42,403 bases of DNA, taken from IMG/VR virus record IMGVR_UViG_3300021425_000064, positions 1-42,403 of that record; one strand, given 5' to 3'. A program made the translations under genes and the position numbers. A model generated the notes under the pieces. That model had not been told where the DNA came from and ran no database searches. It saw only the letters and a list, made by a program, of their open reading frames with translations. Of the stretch, positions 1 through 7,600 are shown in pieces. This stretch comes from a virus. How positions within the stretch are numbered: position 1 is the first letter of the stretch; every line of letters starts with the position of its first letter.

Positions 1-8
1 AAAAGATA

Positions 9-140
9 TCATCCACCACTTGTACCAGTAGTTACTCCACAATCTCCAATGTTGCCGTATCTATCGGCACACATGAAAACTTCATGAAGTGTCCTTTCTT
101 GATTTAAATAATCTTGTGTATTTTTATTCCACTGAGCCAT
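9..140 (-). CDS. Tiny ORF resembling the N-terminus of a cyanophage virion protein (43 aa)
   Basis: ATG at 140 lies 3 nt after the stop of the preceding gene, so it sits in register with the operon. The product begins MAQWNKNTQDYLNQ and continues with a CADRYGNIGD segment. From memory, this opening is like the first residues of much longer marine T4-like phage structural proteins. Here the frame closes with TGA at 9-11 after 43 codons, leaving a Gly/Ser/Thr-rich tail. It may be a genuine mini-protein, or a longer gene broken by a stop or frameshift just at the window edge. Only 8 bases remain to the left, so these cannot be told apart here. The two Cys residues form no obvious metal motif. 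Confidence 0.55.
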   Translation of the reverse strand: MAQWNKNTQDYLNQERTLHEVFMCADRYGNIGDCGVTTGTSGG

Positions 141-143
141 AAA

Positions 144-458
144 TTAAACCCAATCTAATTTTGCTGGATGATATCTTTTACTGTTAGTAATTTTTATAGG
201 ACTATCTCTATCTTCCTGAGTATATATCTGATGTACCATAGAACCAGGATACTCATCCTGAAGATACTCAGCTAACTCAGTCTCTGTTGGGATTCCAGTT
301 TCAGTAACGATAGTCAGTCTATGGATACTTCCTTGATAAACAATATCAGCGGAAAACTCCTCTCCAACCCTTTCTTGAGATTGGGAGTCATTGATGATGA
401 GAGTGTCTACATGTTGAATATTAACACTCTCTTGAATAAACTCTTTAAAACTTTTCAT
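144..458 (-). CDS. Small hypothetical protein with a PT-E-YPG-MV module (104 aa)
   Basis: The ATG at 458 is chosen because it overlaps the stop of the preceding gene in a TGATG arrangement, which implies translational coupling; the only in-frame extension uses a TTG at 470. The product begins MKSFKEFIQESVNI, a short amphipathic start often seen in cyanophage small proteins. The second half (about residues 55-85) has the pattern PT-x2-E-x4-L-x3-YPG-x-MV. The same pattern appears in the middle of the neighbouring 557-aa protein, so the two genes share a module. No catalytic residues, signal peptide or membrane segment is visible. Function unknown; the position at the end of a late transcription unit suggests a virion or assembly role. 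Confidence 0.75.
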   Translation of the reverse strand: MKSFKEFIQESVNIQHVDTLIINDSQSQERVGEEFSADIVYQGSIHRLTIVTETGIPTETELAEYLQDEYPGSMVHQIYTQEDRDSPIKITNSKRYHPAKLDWV

Positions 459-2131
459 CAGCAGTTCCAAGCTCTAAGGGACTTATTGATTCTGCTATCT
501 GGATCGTTAGCAGTCTTGGCAGAAGTCAGTTTCTTCTTCATACCTTTCATTCTTGCACAGAATGAAGCTCTTCTCTTGTTACCAACTTTCTTAGAAGGAG
601 CTTTCAGGTCAGAACCTGGGTTCTCTCTTTCATAAGACTTACGTCCTTTTTCATTTAAACCTCCTTCAGGGTTCTTACCAGACTTTTTTGTCCAAGCTGC
701 AGCCTCCACAACCTCGTATCCTTCTTTCTTCATCTTCTCACGCTTTGCCTTAGCCTTAGCGAGAAGTCTGTCTCTGGCTGCGTCTCTTTCTTTCTTAGGA
801 ATAGCTGTGACAGCTCCCAGTTTCTCATCTACATCACCAGGGTCATAACCTTCACCCATTGGTTTAACATAGTTGTTGCTGGGACCAGGTTTGGCTGCAG
901 AACCACCCTGATATCCATCAACCATTATCAATGGTTCTCCAGGTTGTCTTGGAGCCAGGTCAAATCTCTGGACCATACATCCAGGATAGACTTTTTCCAG
1001 AGCTGCTGAGACTTCCTGTCTGGTTGGTTTTCTGACTTCTGGAAAGAACATCTTCATCATCATGAACTTAGCTCTCCAGGTGAAGCTAACGAGATAGACG
1101 TTACCATTCTCATTAACCCTCACTGCCTCATCAATAGTTTCGTCTTTCTTATTCAAACCAGCAAGAACTCTTTCTCTTTCCTCAGACATCTTACCAGTGA
1201 TTTTATAAGGAACACCACCTTTCTTTGGATCTTCTCCCTTAGGTGTCTTTTTGAGGACAGATTTCAGAGCTGGATTAATTTTTTCATCAACTACTTCTAC
1301 TTCTTCTTTCTTGACACAGTTTGGATATCTCTTGCCAAACATGGTCTTCATACCCTTCTTCTCATATCCCTTCCAACACTTCTCATCAAGAACCTCAACC
1401 TCATATCCAGCGTACTTCAGAGCTGCGATTTGAGTCTCTGTCAGTTCTGGGAGGTCGTAGAAACCTTCCATTTCTTCTTTCTTGGTTGAGTTACCCCAAT
1501 TAGACGCACCCTTCTTACGACACTTGACCAGAGCTCCAGAGGCATAAGCCGATGGCCATACGGAGTAACGAGACTTGACCTTATGGTAACAGGCGTCCTT
1601 TTTACCAGAACTTTTGCCTGGTTTGTCTTTAGCTTCTAAGACTGTTTCTTCTTTGTTCATTTCTCCACTATCGACGTAATCAGCAGCTGAATCTAAGTAA
1701 TCTGCGGCCTTTGTGATTTTTGATTGAACCCATGCTTCAATTTCTCCCTCACCCTTTCCCATCTTACTTTTCAACCTTTTAGCAGCGTTCATTACTGTAG
1801 AGAGTTGGGAACGAGCCATCGAATATTCATGATCTTTTTCTTTTGATTCGTTCATTTTCTTCTTAGGTTTATCAGTAGGGACGTAAGTTGGTTTAGCCGC
1901 TCCAGATTTTTGTTGTTGTCCAGGATCAGCTTTCTTTTTTCTTCTTTGAGCAGAAAGTCTTTCTGCTTTAGTCATTGAAGCCCTTTTTGCCGAAGATACA
2001 CATTTGGGAGTTCCTTCACCAGGTTCATCACTTGCACAGGTTCCACCTGTCACAACATTGACCCAACCTTTCTTACCATCCTTTGATTTGGACTTACCAA
2101 ACCAATCTCTAAGTCCCTCCTCGTTAATCAT
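458..2131 (-). CDS. Lysine-rich multi-module protein with Cys-containing repeats (557 aa)
   Basis: The ATG at 2131 is preferred over a TTG at 2161, because a late-promoter core lies between them (2152-2158). The protein is very basic and modular. Residues about 6-46 carry GLRDWFGKSKSKDGKKGW followed by a Cys pair around an SDEPGEGTPK segment. Residues about 177-212 contain CYHKVKSRYSVWPSAYASGA ending in a Lys/Arg-Cys cluster. Residues about 343-398 hold a PT-E-YPG-MV unit shared with the downstream 104-aa gene. Residues about 475-557 contain WTKKSGKNPEGGLNEKGRKS and end in a FCARM...RAWNC segment. From memory, the first, second and last modules are small DUF-type units found in marine phages and in algal giant viruses. 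No enzymatic motif is visible. A DNA- or virion-associated basic protein is plausible, but this is inference. Confidence 0.8.
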   Translation of the reverse strand: MINEEGLRDWFGKSKSKDGKKGWVNVVTGGTCASDEPGEGTPKCVSSAKRASMTKAERLSAQRRKKKADPGQQQKSGAAKPTYVPTDKPKKKMNESKEKDHEYSMARSQLSTVMNAAKRLKSKMGKGEGEIEAWVQSKITKAADYLDSAADYVDSGEMNKEETVLEAKDKPGKSSGKKDACYHKVKSRYSVWPSAYASGALVKCRKKGASNWGNSTKKEEMEGFYDLPELTETQIAALKYAGYEVEVLDEKCWKGYEKKGMKTMFGKRYPNCVKKEEVEVVDEKINPALKSVLKKTPKGEDPKKGGVPYKITGKMSEERERVLAGLNKKDETIDEAVRVNENGNVYLVSFTWRAKFMMMKMFFPEVRKPTRQEVSAALEKVYPGCMVQRFDLAPRQPGEPLIMVDGYQGGSAAKPGPSNNYVKPMGEGYDPGDVDEKLGAVTAIPKKERDAARDRLLAKAKAKREKMKKEGYEVVEAAAWTKKSGKNPEGGLNEKGRKSYERENPGSDLKAPSKKVGNKRRASFCARMKGMKKKLTSAKTANDPDSRINKSLRAWNC

Positions 2132-2151
2132 CGCAAATAAAGAGTTTCTTT

Positions 2152-2158
2152 TATTTAT
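2152..2158 (-). promoter_or_regulatory. T4-type late promoter core (GATAAATA)
   Basis: On the minus strand the bases read ATAAATA preceded by G. It lies 20 nt before the ATG at 2131 and just after the stop of the 114-aa gene (2163-2165). It matches the late promoter consensus TATAAATA recognised by the gp55/gp33/gp45 system in T4-like phages. Its position also argues against the TTG start at 2161. Confidence 0.6.
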
Positions 2159-2162
2159 CAAA

Positions 2163-2507
2163 TCAAGTGTTGATGGATGTTCTAATAGCCTTGAACGTTG
2201 TAGAGTCTGTTGATGCTGGCGTGACCAAAAGTCTTACATTTCCACTGGAGATGTCACTATCAAAGGATGCCAGAGATTCTCCAGTTCTTACAATTGCATA
2301 TTCAGTGTTAAATGTTGAGGTTCCATTATGTACAATAATGAACTCTGCAGTATGATAACTACTTCCACTAGTTACTTGAAGTTGATATTTAACTGAACGA
2401 AACTGATCAACATCAAATACATCCACCGCAACTTGAGAAGTTGACGTTGTAGTTAAACTTGATACGGTAATATTTTGAAAATTCTTTTGACTAATTAAAT
2501 GTGGCAT
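2163..2507 (-). CDS. Small beta-rich virion protein with HdGT-type module (114 aa)
   Basis: The start ATG at 2507 overlaps the stop of the upstream 110-aa gene (TAATG), so the two are probably translationally coupled. The product is Ser/Thr-rich with alternating hydrophobic residues. It has the pattern RSVKYQLQV-x7-TAEFIIVHNGT-x6-EYAIVRTGE, then SGNVRLLVTP. A diverged copy of the same pattern occurs in the giant 4028-aa protein at about residues 2678-2785 (ATEFNIIHDGT...EYGDI). The unit therefore exists both as a stand-alone protein and as a domain. From memory, it is common in marine phage fibre and structural proteins. No signal or membrane segment. Probable virion component; exact location unknown. 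Confidence 0.8.
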   Translation of the reverse strand: MPHLISQKNFQNITVSSLTTTSTSQVAVDVFDVDQFRSVKYQLQVTSGSSYHTAEFIIVHNGTSTFNTEYAIVRTGESLASFDSDISSGNVRLLVTPASTDSTTFKAIRTSINT

Positions 2508-2839
2508 TAGGTTGCAGTCTCCAAAACACTAAGAATTAGTTTTAAACTGCTATTGGCACTCGCTGCAATTTTTATTGAATCACTTGTCTCAAGAACTAAC
2601 TTTCCGTCTAAAGGAATATATGCATCATTTGGAGGAACTGTTACGTCTTTTACAATCTCAGTTGTAGTAGAACTCCTAACATGAGACATTGTAAAAGTAG
2701 CAGCGCTAGTTGTCACGTTCGTAATGTGAGCATACAATACGATTGCAGTGTAACCTGTAGGTGCAGTGTATGGTGTAGAATCACTATCGGTGATATCTAG
2801 GGTAACTGTTTGAAATCTATTAAGTGCTAATTGTGCCAT
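2507..2839 (-). CDS. Small beta-rich virion protein (110 aa)
   Basis: Begins MAQLALNRFQTVTLDI at ATG 2839, immediately next to the stop of the 1081-codon gene (TAA at 2840-2842). The whole chain is alternating hydrophobic/Thr/Ser strands with no Cys, consistent with a compact beta sandwich. Central features are YTAIVLYAHITNVT and a VPPNDAYIPLDGKLVLET segment. This style, a positional 'alternate at a default voltage of Thr and Val' with a PLDGKLVLE loop, is typical of short decoration or fibre-tip proteins in cyanophages. It is co-transcribed with the fibre gene before it and the 114-aa gene after it. Its specific role is not recognisable. Confidence 0.8.
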   Translation of the reverse strand: MAQLALNRFQTVTLDITDSDSTPYTAPTGYTAIVLYAHITNVTTSAATFTMSHVRSSTTTEIVKDVTVPPNDAYIPLDGKLVLETSDSIKIAASANSSLKLILSVLETAT

Positions 2840-5800
2840 TTAACTAAGTGCTAGGATGAAAGGTGTTACCTCAGAGAATAAACTTCTTGAGAATGCTCTA
2901 CCACTAATTGTACCAGTGTTTTGATTGATTTGTAAGTCATCACCAATCCTGAAGTTTCCTGCCTGATCAGTGCTGGTGTAAATTACTCTACCACCATTTT
3001 GACTCACAACCTCATTTTCTTGAATTGTAACACCGCCTCTTTTGGGAGTAGCTGTAGTGATATCATTTCCAGATCCAATATATTCAAAAGTATGAGAACT
3101 TGCAATAATTTTACTTTGTTGGAAGAAGAATACTGTAGACCCAACACCCACTGTATTGATTAGATTCTCATCAAGTGTTAATGTAGTAATTCCAGATACG
3201 ATAGGTGTGGCACTATTTATTGTATAGTAAGTATCCGCCATATTGGCAGTTGCTGATGCACTACTTCCACCACCACCAGAAATAATAACTGAAGGTGTTG
3301 ATTCATATTGACTTCCACTACTGATTATTGTAATTGACGCGACACTATCACCTTCAATAGTGGCAAATGCAGTTGCTGTTTCACCATTCGGACCTGTTGG
3401 GGCATCAAGAGTTACATCTGGAGTAGAAGTGTAACCGCTTCCACCATCAGTAACTGTAATTGTTTCTACGGACTTGTAGAGTTGATCAAAATAAACAATC
3501 TGTCCGTCATATGGACGTGTCTGTCCAGATCCAACATTGATAGTTACATTATCTTGTGCCGCGGCCGCCGAAGTTGTAACAGAACCAGTAAACTGTTCAG
3601 AACCTTTACCATTAGCGACCAAACCAAAGGTTCCAAAACTACAATTACTATTAGCAATATCAGCTTGTCCACCAGCATGACAAGTTATTGCTCGGTCACA
3701 ACAAATAGTGAATACTGATACCAACTGAGCATATCCTTCATTTGTGACAGCTACTCCGACACCACCTTGATTATATTGAGTGAAGGCGTCAACGTTCATT
3801 GACTTAGTCAAGACAGCTTTATCACCATCAACTCTAATACCAGTTCCAGTGGTAGTATCACTAGTGCAATTCTGAATATATGGACCTTTCCACTTACCAC
3901 CACCAACATTAGTAGCACCAGATGTTGGGAATGCGACAGCAGCTGATGGAGCCAGGTGACCAGAGAAAGTCATATTGGCTAACTTACATCCTTTATTGAC
4001 ATGGAAGATATCTTGAGTTGTGTTACTTGGTAGAACCTTCACACTTCTCAAATCATCACCAACGATAGAAACAAATGCTGGAACTGTGATTGGATTATTT
4101 TCAACATAATTGCCAGATAACACTTTGATAACTGAACTGGATTGTGCAACTCCAACTGCTGCAGAAATTGTGAGGAATGCGTTATCAATCGATGTTCCAT
4201 TATTGTCATCACTACCATCTTTAGCAACATAGAAAACATTTGGTGCAGAGTTAATACCACTAGCACCACCACTGATTGTTATATTATCACCAAGATAAAC
4301 TGTAGATCCTGTAATGGTAACAATGCCTGCTGTGATGGTATTATTATCACCATCAATGGTAACAGATGCAGTACCAATAGTGAGGATACCAGTGATTCTT
4401 GCATCACCACGAACTAGGAGCGCAGTTGTAGCTGTTCCTGTGTTGACTTCGAGACCACTTCTAAAAGTTGAAAGTCCAAGAGAGTCTACACGTTTTACAT
4501 CATCATAAGTAATTGTTCCAGCAACATTCACATTTGTGAAATTACCAGTTGTCATCGTGATAGCAATACCACTGATGAAGTCTGTACTTATACCAGTACC
4601 ACTACCACTACCTAAAGCTGTACTGGCAATACCTACCCATTTAGAGTTAGCCTGATCATAAATCAGTAGTTTGCCATCTCCTGTTGTTTGGTCGAATGAA
4701 ACATCATCAAGATCTTTGATGAATCCTGCTCCTCCACCACCCATGGTGGCAAGTTGAGTAGTTATTCTAGCCAGGAACAATCTGTAGTGGTTAGACAGAT
4801 CTTCCAGTGTTGCAAAGTTTTGATTTAGAGGTGTCAGTGGATCAGTTTGTCCACTTGCAACTTCCTTTTCTTCTGGTGGTTCGTTAAGGAGATAATTTTC
4901 TTTTAATTCAACCTGTTCAGTTTTGATTACAGAAGCAAGCTTAGATATCTCTTTTAGTTCTTTTCTGATAGAGATGATATCTGTATTAATTTTGATAACA
5001 TCATCATCATAATATTTTACTTCAGGAAGTGAATCAACAGTCTCCTTCAGGTCAGTAAAGAATTTAACGATGGATTCATCAGCCTTGATGCTCTGTTCAT
5101 TAATTTTCTTAATTTCATCCTGAAGAGATTGTTTAAGTTTATTCTGCTCACTGAGTAATGATTTCTTTAACTTTCTATCATCATCCTTTGATGTATGATG
5201 TTGTTCCCATATTCTACGAGAAACATCTTTAACTTCTTCTAAGAGTTTATCCTTAGTCTCTTTAAGATTTTTATTTGTTTTATCAAAATTTTCGGTAAGA
5301 TGTTCGGAAAGATTCTTTAAGTCTACTTTTAGTTCAAAATCTTTCTTTTCAACTATTTCATTCAGTTCTCTGACTTCAAATTTAATCTTTTCTTTGATAA
5401 TGTTTATATGACATTCGACCTTATCAATATCATCATCAATTAGACTAAAACTTTTAGCAATCCAAGAGAAGTCTGGTGTTTCCTCAGATTCCGAGAACCA
5501 GGACGGAACAGTAGGAATCGACTCACTTACCTGTTCAATTCTTAATTTTAAGGACTCTAAATCCTCTTCATAGTATTTTACCTCTGGAAGACTCTTGAGT
5601 TCTTCCTTAATATCGGTAATTTTGTCATAAATTGAGTTAATATCGTGGTCATAGTACTTGACCGTGGGAATTTTTGACTCAATTTCGGATAATTTACCCT
5701 CAAATTCCTCATTTTGAACATTTAGGACATCAATTTTTTCACTTTTTGCATAATCTTCTTGAATTTGTGCAATTTTGACACAAATTTCCTCTAATTGCTC

Positions 5801-6085
5801 ATCATAATACCTAATTTCAGGTATTTTTGGGATATCTTTTCTTACATCATTTACCAAACGGACCAATTCCGACCATTCTGGAGCCTGAACAACGTCAGTT
5901 ACTTCCAAAAATGACTTTCCATCGGAATTTTCGATGGTCTGAGTCTCTTCTTCTACAGGTTTTTGATAGAAATCGTTAATTGAGGGTAGAACTTCCTCTT
6001 TAAAGTCTTCTACTGACGGTAAATCGTCGGGATTTTCCATGAAATCCCTATATGAAGGTAAATTATTGCTATTATCTCGCGACAT
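2840..6085 (-). CDS. Fibre/tailspike-like virion protein with coiled coil and beta-helix (1081 aa)
   Basis: The N-terminus has three spaced LPSxxDF motifs (about residues 9, 22 and 33), then a highly charged coiled coil (about 75-400) containing four [IV][KR]YY[DE] motifs near residues 91, 142, 169 and 357. After a GGGGAGF hinge (about 440) the chain becomes Gly/Thr/Ile-rich. From about residue 618 it reads VFYVAKDGSDDNNGTSIDNA followed by beta-helix (pectin-lyase-like) rungs. Two GGSGYT-type modules follow (about 885-950), then a C-terminal segment TDQAGNFRIGDDLQINQNTG that I recall from cyanophage fibres. It sits between gp16 and the expected gp17, a position where cyanophages often carry such a protein. 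Likely a trimeric fibre or spike; no enzymatic residues can be assigned. Confidence 0.85.
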   Translation of the reverse strand: MSRDNSNNLPSYRDFMENPDDLPSVEDFKEEVLPSINDFYQKPVEEETQTIENSDGKSFLEVTDVVQAPEWSELVRLVNDVRKDIPKIPEIRYYDEQLEEICVKIAQIQEDYAKSEKIDVLNVQNEEFEGKLSEIESKIPTVKYYDHDINSIYDKITDIKEELKSLPEVKYYEEDLESLKLRIEQVSESIPTVPSWFSESEETPDFSWIAKSFSLIDDDIDKVECHINIIKEKIKFEVRELNEIVEKKDFELKVDLKNLSEHLTENFDKTNKNLKETKDKLLEEVKDVSRRIWEQHHTSKDDDRKLKKSLLSEQNKLKQSLQDEIKKINEQSIKADESIVKFFTDLKETVDSLPEVKYYDDDVIKINTDIISIRKELKEISKLASVIKTEQVELKENYLLNEPPEEKEVASGQTDPLTPLNQNFATLEDLSNHYRLFLARITTQLATMGGGGAGFIKDLDDVSFDQTTGDGKLLIYDQANSKWVGIASTALGSGSGTGISTDFISGIAITMTTGNFTNVNVAGTITYDDVKRVDSLGLSTFRSGLEVNTGTATTALLVRGDARITGILTIGTASVTIDGDNNTITAGIVTITGSTVYLGDNITISGGASGINSAPNVFYVAKDGSDDNNGTSIDNAFLTISAAVGVAQSSSVIKVLSGNYVENNPITVPAFVSIVGDDLRSVKVLPSNTTQDIFHVNKGCKLANMTFSGHLAPSAAVAFPTSGATNVGGGKWKGPYIQNCTSDTTTGTGIRVDGDKAVLTKSMNVDAFTQYNQGGVGVAVTNEGYAQLVSVFTICCDRAITCHAGGQADIANSNCSFGTFGLVANGKGSEQFTGSVTTSAAAAQDNVTINVGSGQTRPYDGQIVYFDQLYKSVETITVTDGGSGYTSTPDVTLDAPTGPNGETATAFATIEGDSVASITIISSGSQYESTPSVIISGGGGSSASATANMADTYYTINSATPIVSGITTLTLDENLINTVGVGSTVFFFQQSKIIASSHTFEYIGSGNDITTATPKRGGVTIQENEVVSQNGGRVIYTSTDQAGNFRIGDDLQINQNTGTISGRAFSRSLFSEVTPFILALS

Positions 6086-6130
6086 GTCAGGTATTAGTAA
6101 GAATACTTTGGGATTTCTCTCCCGTTCTTA

Positions 6131-6553
6131 CTATTTATCATTCATGCCTTTCTTCAATAATTTCTGAAGTTCAGCAGTTGAACCAACAAAAAGTGCATTG
6201 TTGACAGTGGTTGGACCCTTAGATTCCTTCTCTTCCTCCACATCCTTCAGTTTCTGTTGTAATGTGAGTAATTTATCAGTCGCATCAGCCACATTCTTAA
6301 TTAACTGACCTGCGACCTCATACGCACGAGGCATTTCACTCTCCTGTGCTAACTCAAGAATACCATCAATAGCCTCTTGTCCTTTCTCAATGATGGAATA
6401 TAAGTTACCTCTTGTGTATTCGTAGTCTCTTCTGATGTCCTCTGAACCTGATTTTATCTTCTCAATCTTAGATTTCGTCTCCTCTTTCTGGACTTCTACC
6501 TCCACAGGTTCAACATTAAAGGTTTCATCGAGCTTTTCATACTTATCAGACAT
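6131..6553 (-). CDS. gp16: Small terminase subunit (gp16-like, 140 aa)
   Basis: Small terminase subunits form a ring that recognises phage DNA and regulates the gp17 motor during packaging. The protein is short, acidic and almost wholly helical. A charged N-terminus is followed by RDYEYTRGNLYSIIEKGQEA and a long helix (LLTLQQKLKDVEEEKESK), then a C-terminal TVNNALFVGSTAELQKLL segment that I recall from cyanophage gp16. T4 gp16 is 164 aa. Position is decisive: it follows gp13, gp14 and gp15 exactly as in T4. The start ATG at 6553 is 9 nt after the gp15-side intergenic boundary. The terminal TAG (6131-6133) overlaps the late promoter core of the next gene. Confidence 0.88.
   Translation of the reverse strand: MSDKYEKLDETFNVEPVEVEVQKEETKSKIEKIKSGSEDIRRDYEYTRGNLYSIIEKGQEAIDGILELAQESEMPRAYEVAGQLIKNVADATDKLLTLQQKLKDVEEEKESKGPTTVNNALFVGSTAELQKLLKKGMNDK
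6132..6138 (-). promoter_or_regulatory. T4-type late promoter core (GATAAATA) overlapping the gp16 stop
   Basis: The minus strand reads GATAAATAG; the final TAG is also the stop codon of gp16. The core lies 46 nt before the ATG at 6085, longer than at other sites, leaving room for a leader. It probably drives the 1081-aa fibre gene and the two small genes after it. Confidence 0.55.
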
Positions 6554-6562
6554 AAATTAACC

Positions 6563-7570
6563 TCAGAAAACAGTACCATCAAATCCAAAGTCATCACCAA
6601 TCTCAATGAAGTTAGCATCATTGGATGTGATTGTAGCAACCCCAGAACCAAGAACATGTTCTGTAGCTGTCGAGGTGTCTTGACCCCTCTTGACAGTCAG
6701 TTTATTACCAGAGACCTTTTCAATATACATCTCTTCTTTACCGATTTGAATGTATGTGGCTGCTGAGAGTTGAGATGCATCGGCAACTTCAATAACTTTC
6801 TCTATTTCATCAACGTTCTCAGTAATCGTAGTGACATAACTGTCATCATAATCCTGGACAGCTCTTGGTACGACTCTGTATGTGAGATCTCTTTCTGGAT
6901 TTCTGAGACCTGGTCCTGCGGAACCAGACACATAACCAACAGTAACTTTCTTGATAATATCACCTGATACATCGGACAAAGGACCAAAGAGGAATGTTTT
7001 AGCTGTAAATGTCAGAGTATATACGAGAGCTCTTCTTGTTTCAAAGTTACCCTCATAATCATCTTCCATTGAGATACCCTCAAGTTGAATGGGTACATCT
7101 CTTTTTTCCTTAAAATCACCAAGGAAGTTAATTGGGAGATTGTATGATGGTTGGAAATAAGGTAAGATTTGTTCAATAATTTGCAACATATCATCATTCA
7201 GTTTTGTCATAATCGACAACTGAATAGTCATATTGTATGGTACAGGAACATACCCTTTCTTAATTTCACTTCCAGTAGAATTCTTGACTACAAACTGTTG
7301 TGTCTGAGTTGACTTTCTTGTGGGATCATACTGAAGATCAGTAAACTCAAATGACATCCTTGGGAGAGACATCTGAGTTGACTTGTTTAGATTTGATTGT
7401 TGTTCAATTCTAGCAAGAAATTTCTGAGTAGGTCCATACGCCAATGGAACTCTGAGAGTGCTGACAGTATTATCACTCTCATTTTTATGTTGAATTTCAA
7501 TTCCATTAAACATTGATCCAAATCCGATAATTACGGATCTGAAGATCTCATTATAGAAATACTCAAACAT
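6563..7570 (-). CDS. gp15: Proximal tail sheath stabiliser / tail terminator (gp15-like, 335 aa)
   Basis: gp15 caps the tail tube and sheath at the head-proximal end and joins the tail to the neck. The start FEYFYNEIFRSVIIGFGSMF resembles the T4 gp15 start. About residues 125-145 carry DDMLQIIEQILPYFQPSYN, nearly identical to the T4 segment as I remember it, followed by a RRALVYTLTFT strand. T4 gp15 is 272 aa. The extra 60 or so residues here form a C-terminal module (about 272-315) with IQIGKEEMYIEKVSGNKL, then RG, then a His. That module also occurs in the 2539-aa and 4028-aa proteins. A late promoter core lies 21 nt before the ATG. Confidence 0.93.
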   Translation of the reverse strand: MFEYFYNEIFRSVIIGFGSMFNGIEIQHKNESDNTVSTLRVPLAYGPTQKFLARIEQQSNLNKSTQMSLPRMSFEFTDLQYDPTRKSTQTQQFVVKNSTGSEIKKGYVPVPYNMTIQLSIMTKLNDDMLQIIEQILPYFQPSYNLPINFLGDFKEKRDVPIQLEGISMEDDYEGNFETRRALVYTLTFTAKTFLFGPLSDVSGDIIKKVTVGYVSGSAGPGLRNPERDLTYRVVPRAVQDYDDSYVTTITENVDEIEKVIEVADASQLSAATYIQIGKEEMYIEKVSGNKLTVKRGQDTSTATEHVLGSGVATITSNDANFIEIGDDFGFDGTVF

Positions 7571-7591
7571 CAGTCTAGTCTATATTTTTAC

Positions 7592-7598
7592 TATTTAG
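7592..7598 (-). promoter_or_regulatory. T4-type late promoter core (CTAAATA) before gp15
   Basis: CTAAATA on the minus strand, 21 nt before the gp15 ATG and 2 nt after the gp14 stop codon (TGA at 7601-7603). It matches the late promoter core found at six other unit boundaries in this window. Confidence 0.65.
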
Positions 7599-7600
7599 AG

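Noticed and set aside
321-635. Plus-strand frame of 104 codons
   Set aside because: Shadow of the 104-aa and 557-aa minus-strand genes; the product is hydrophobic and Phe/Leu-rich, as expected from the complement of Lys-rich coding sequence.
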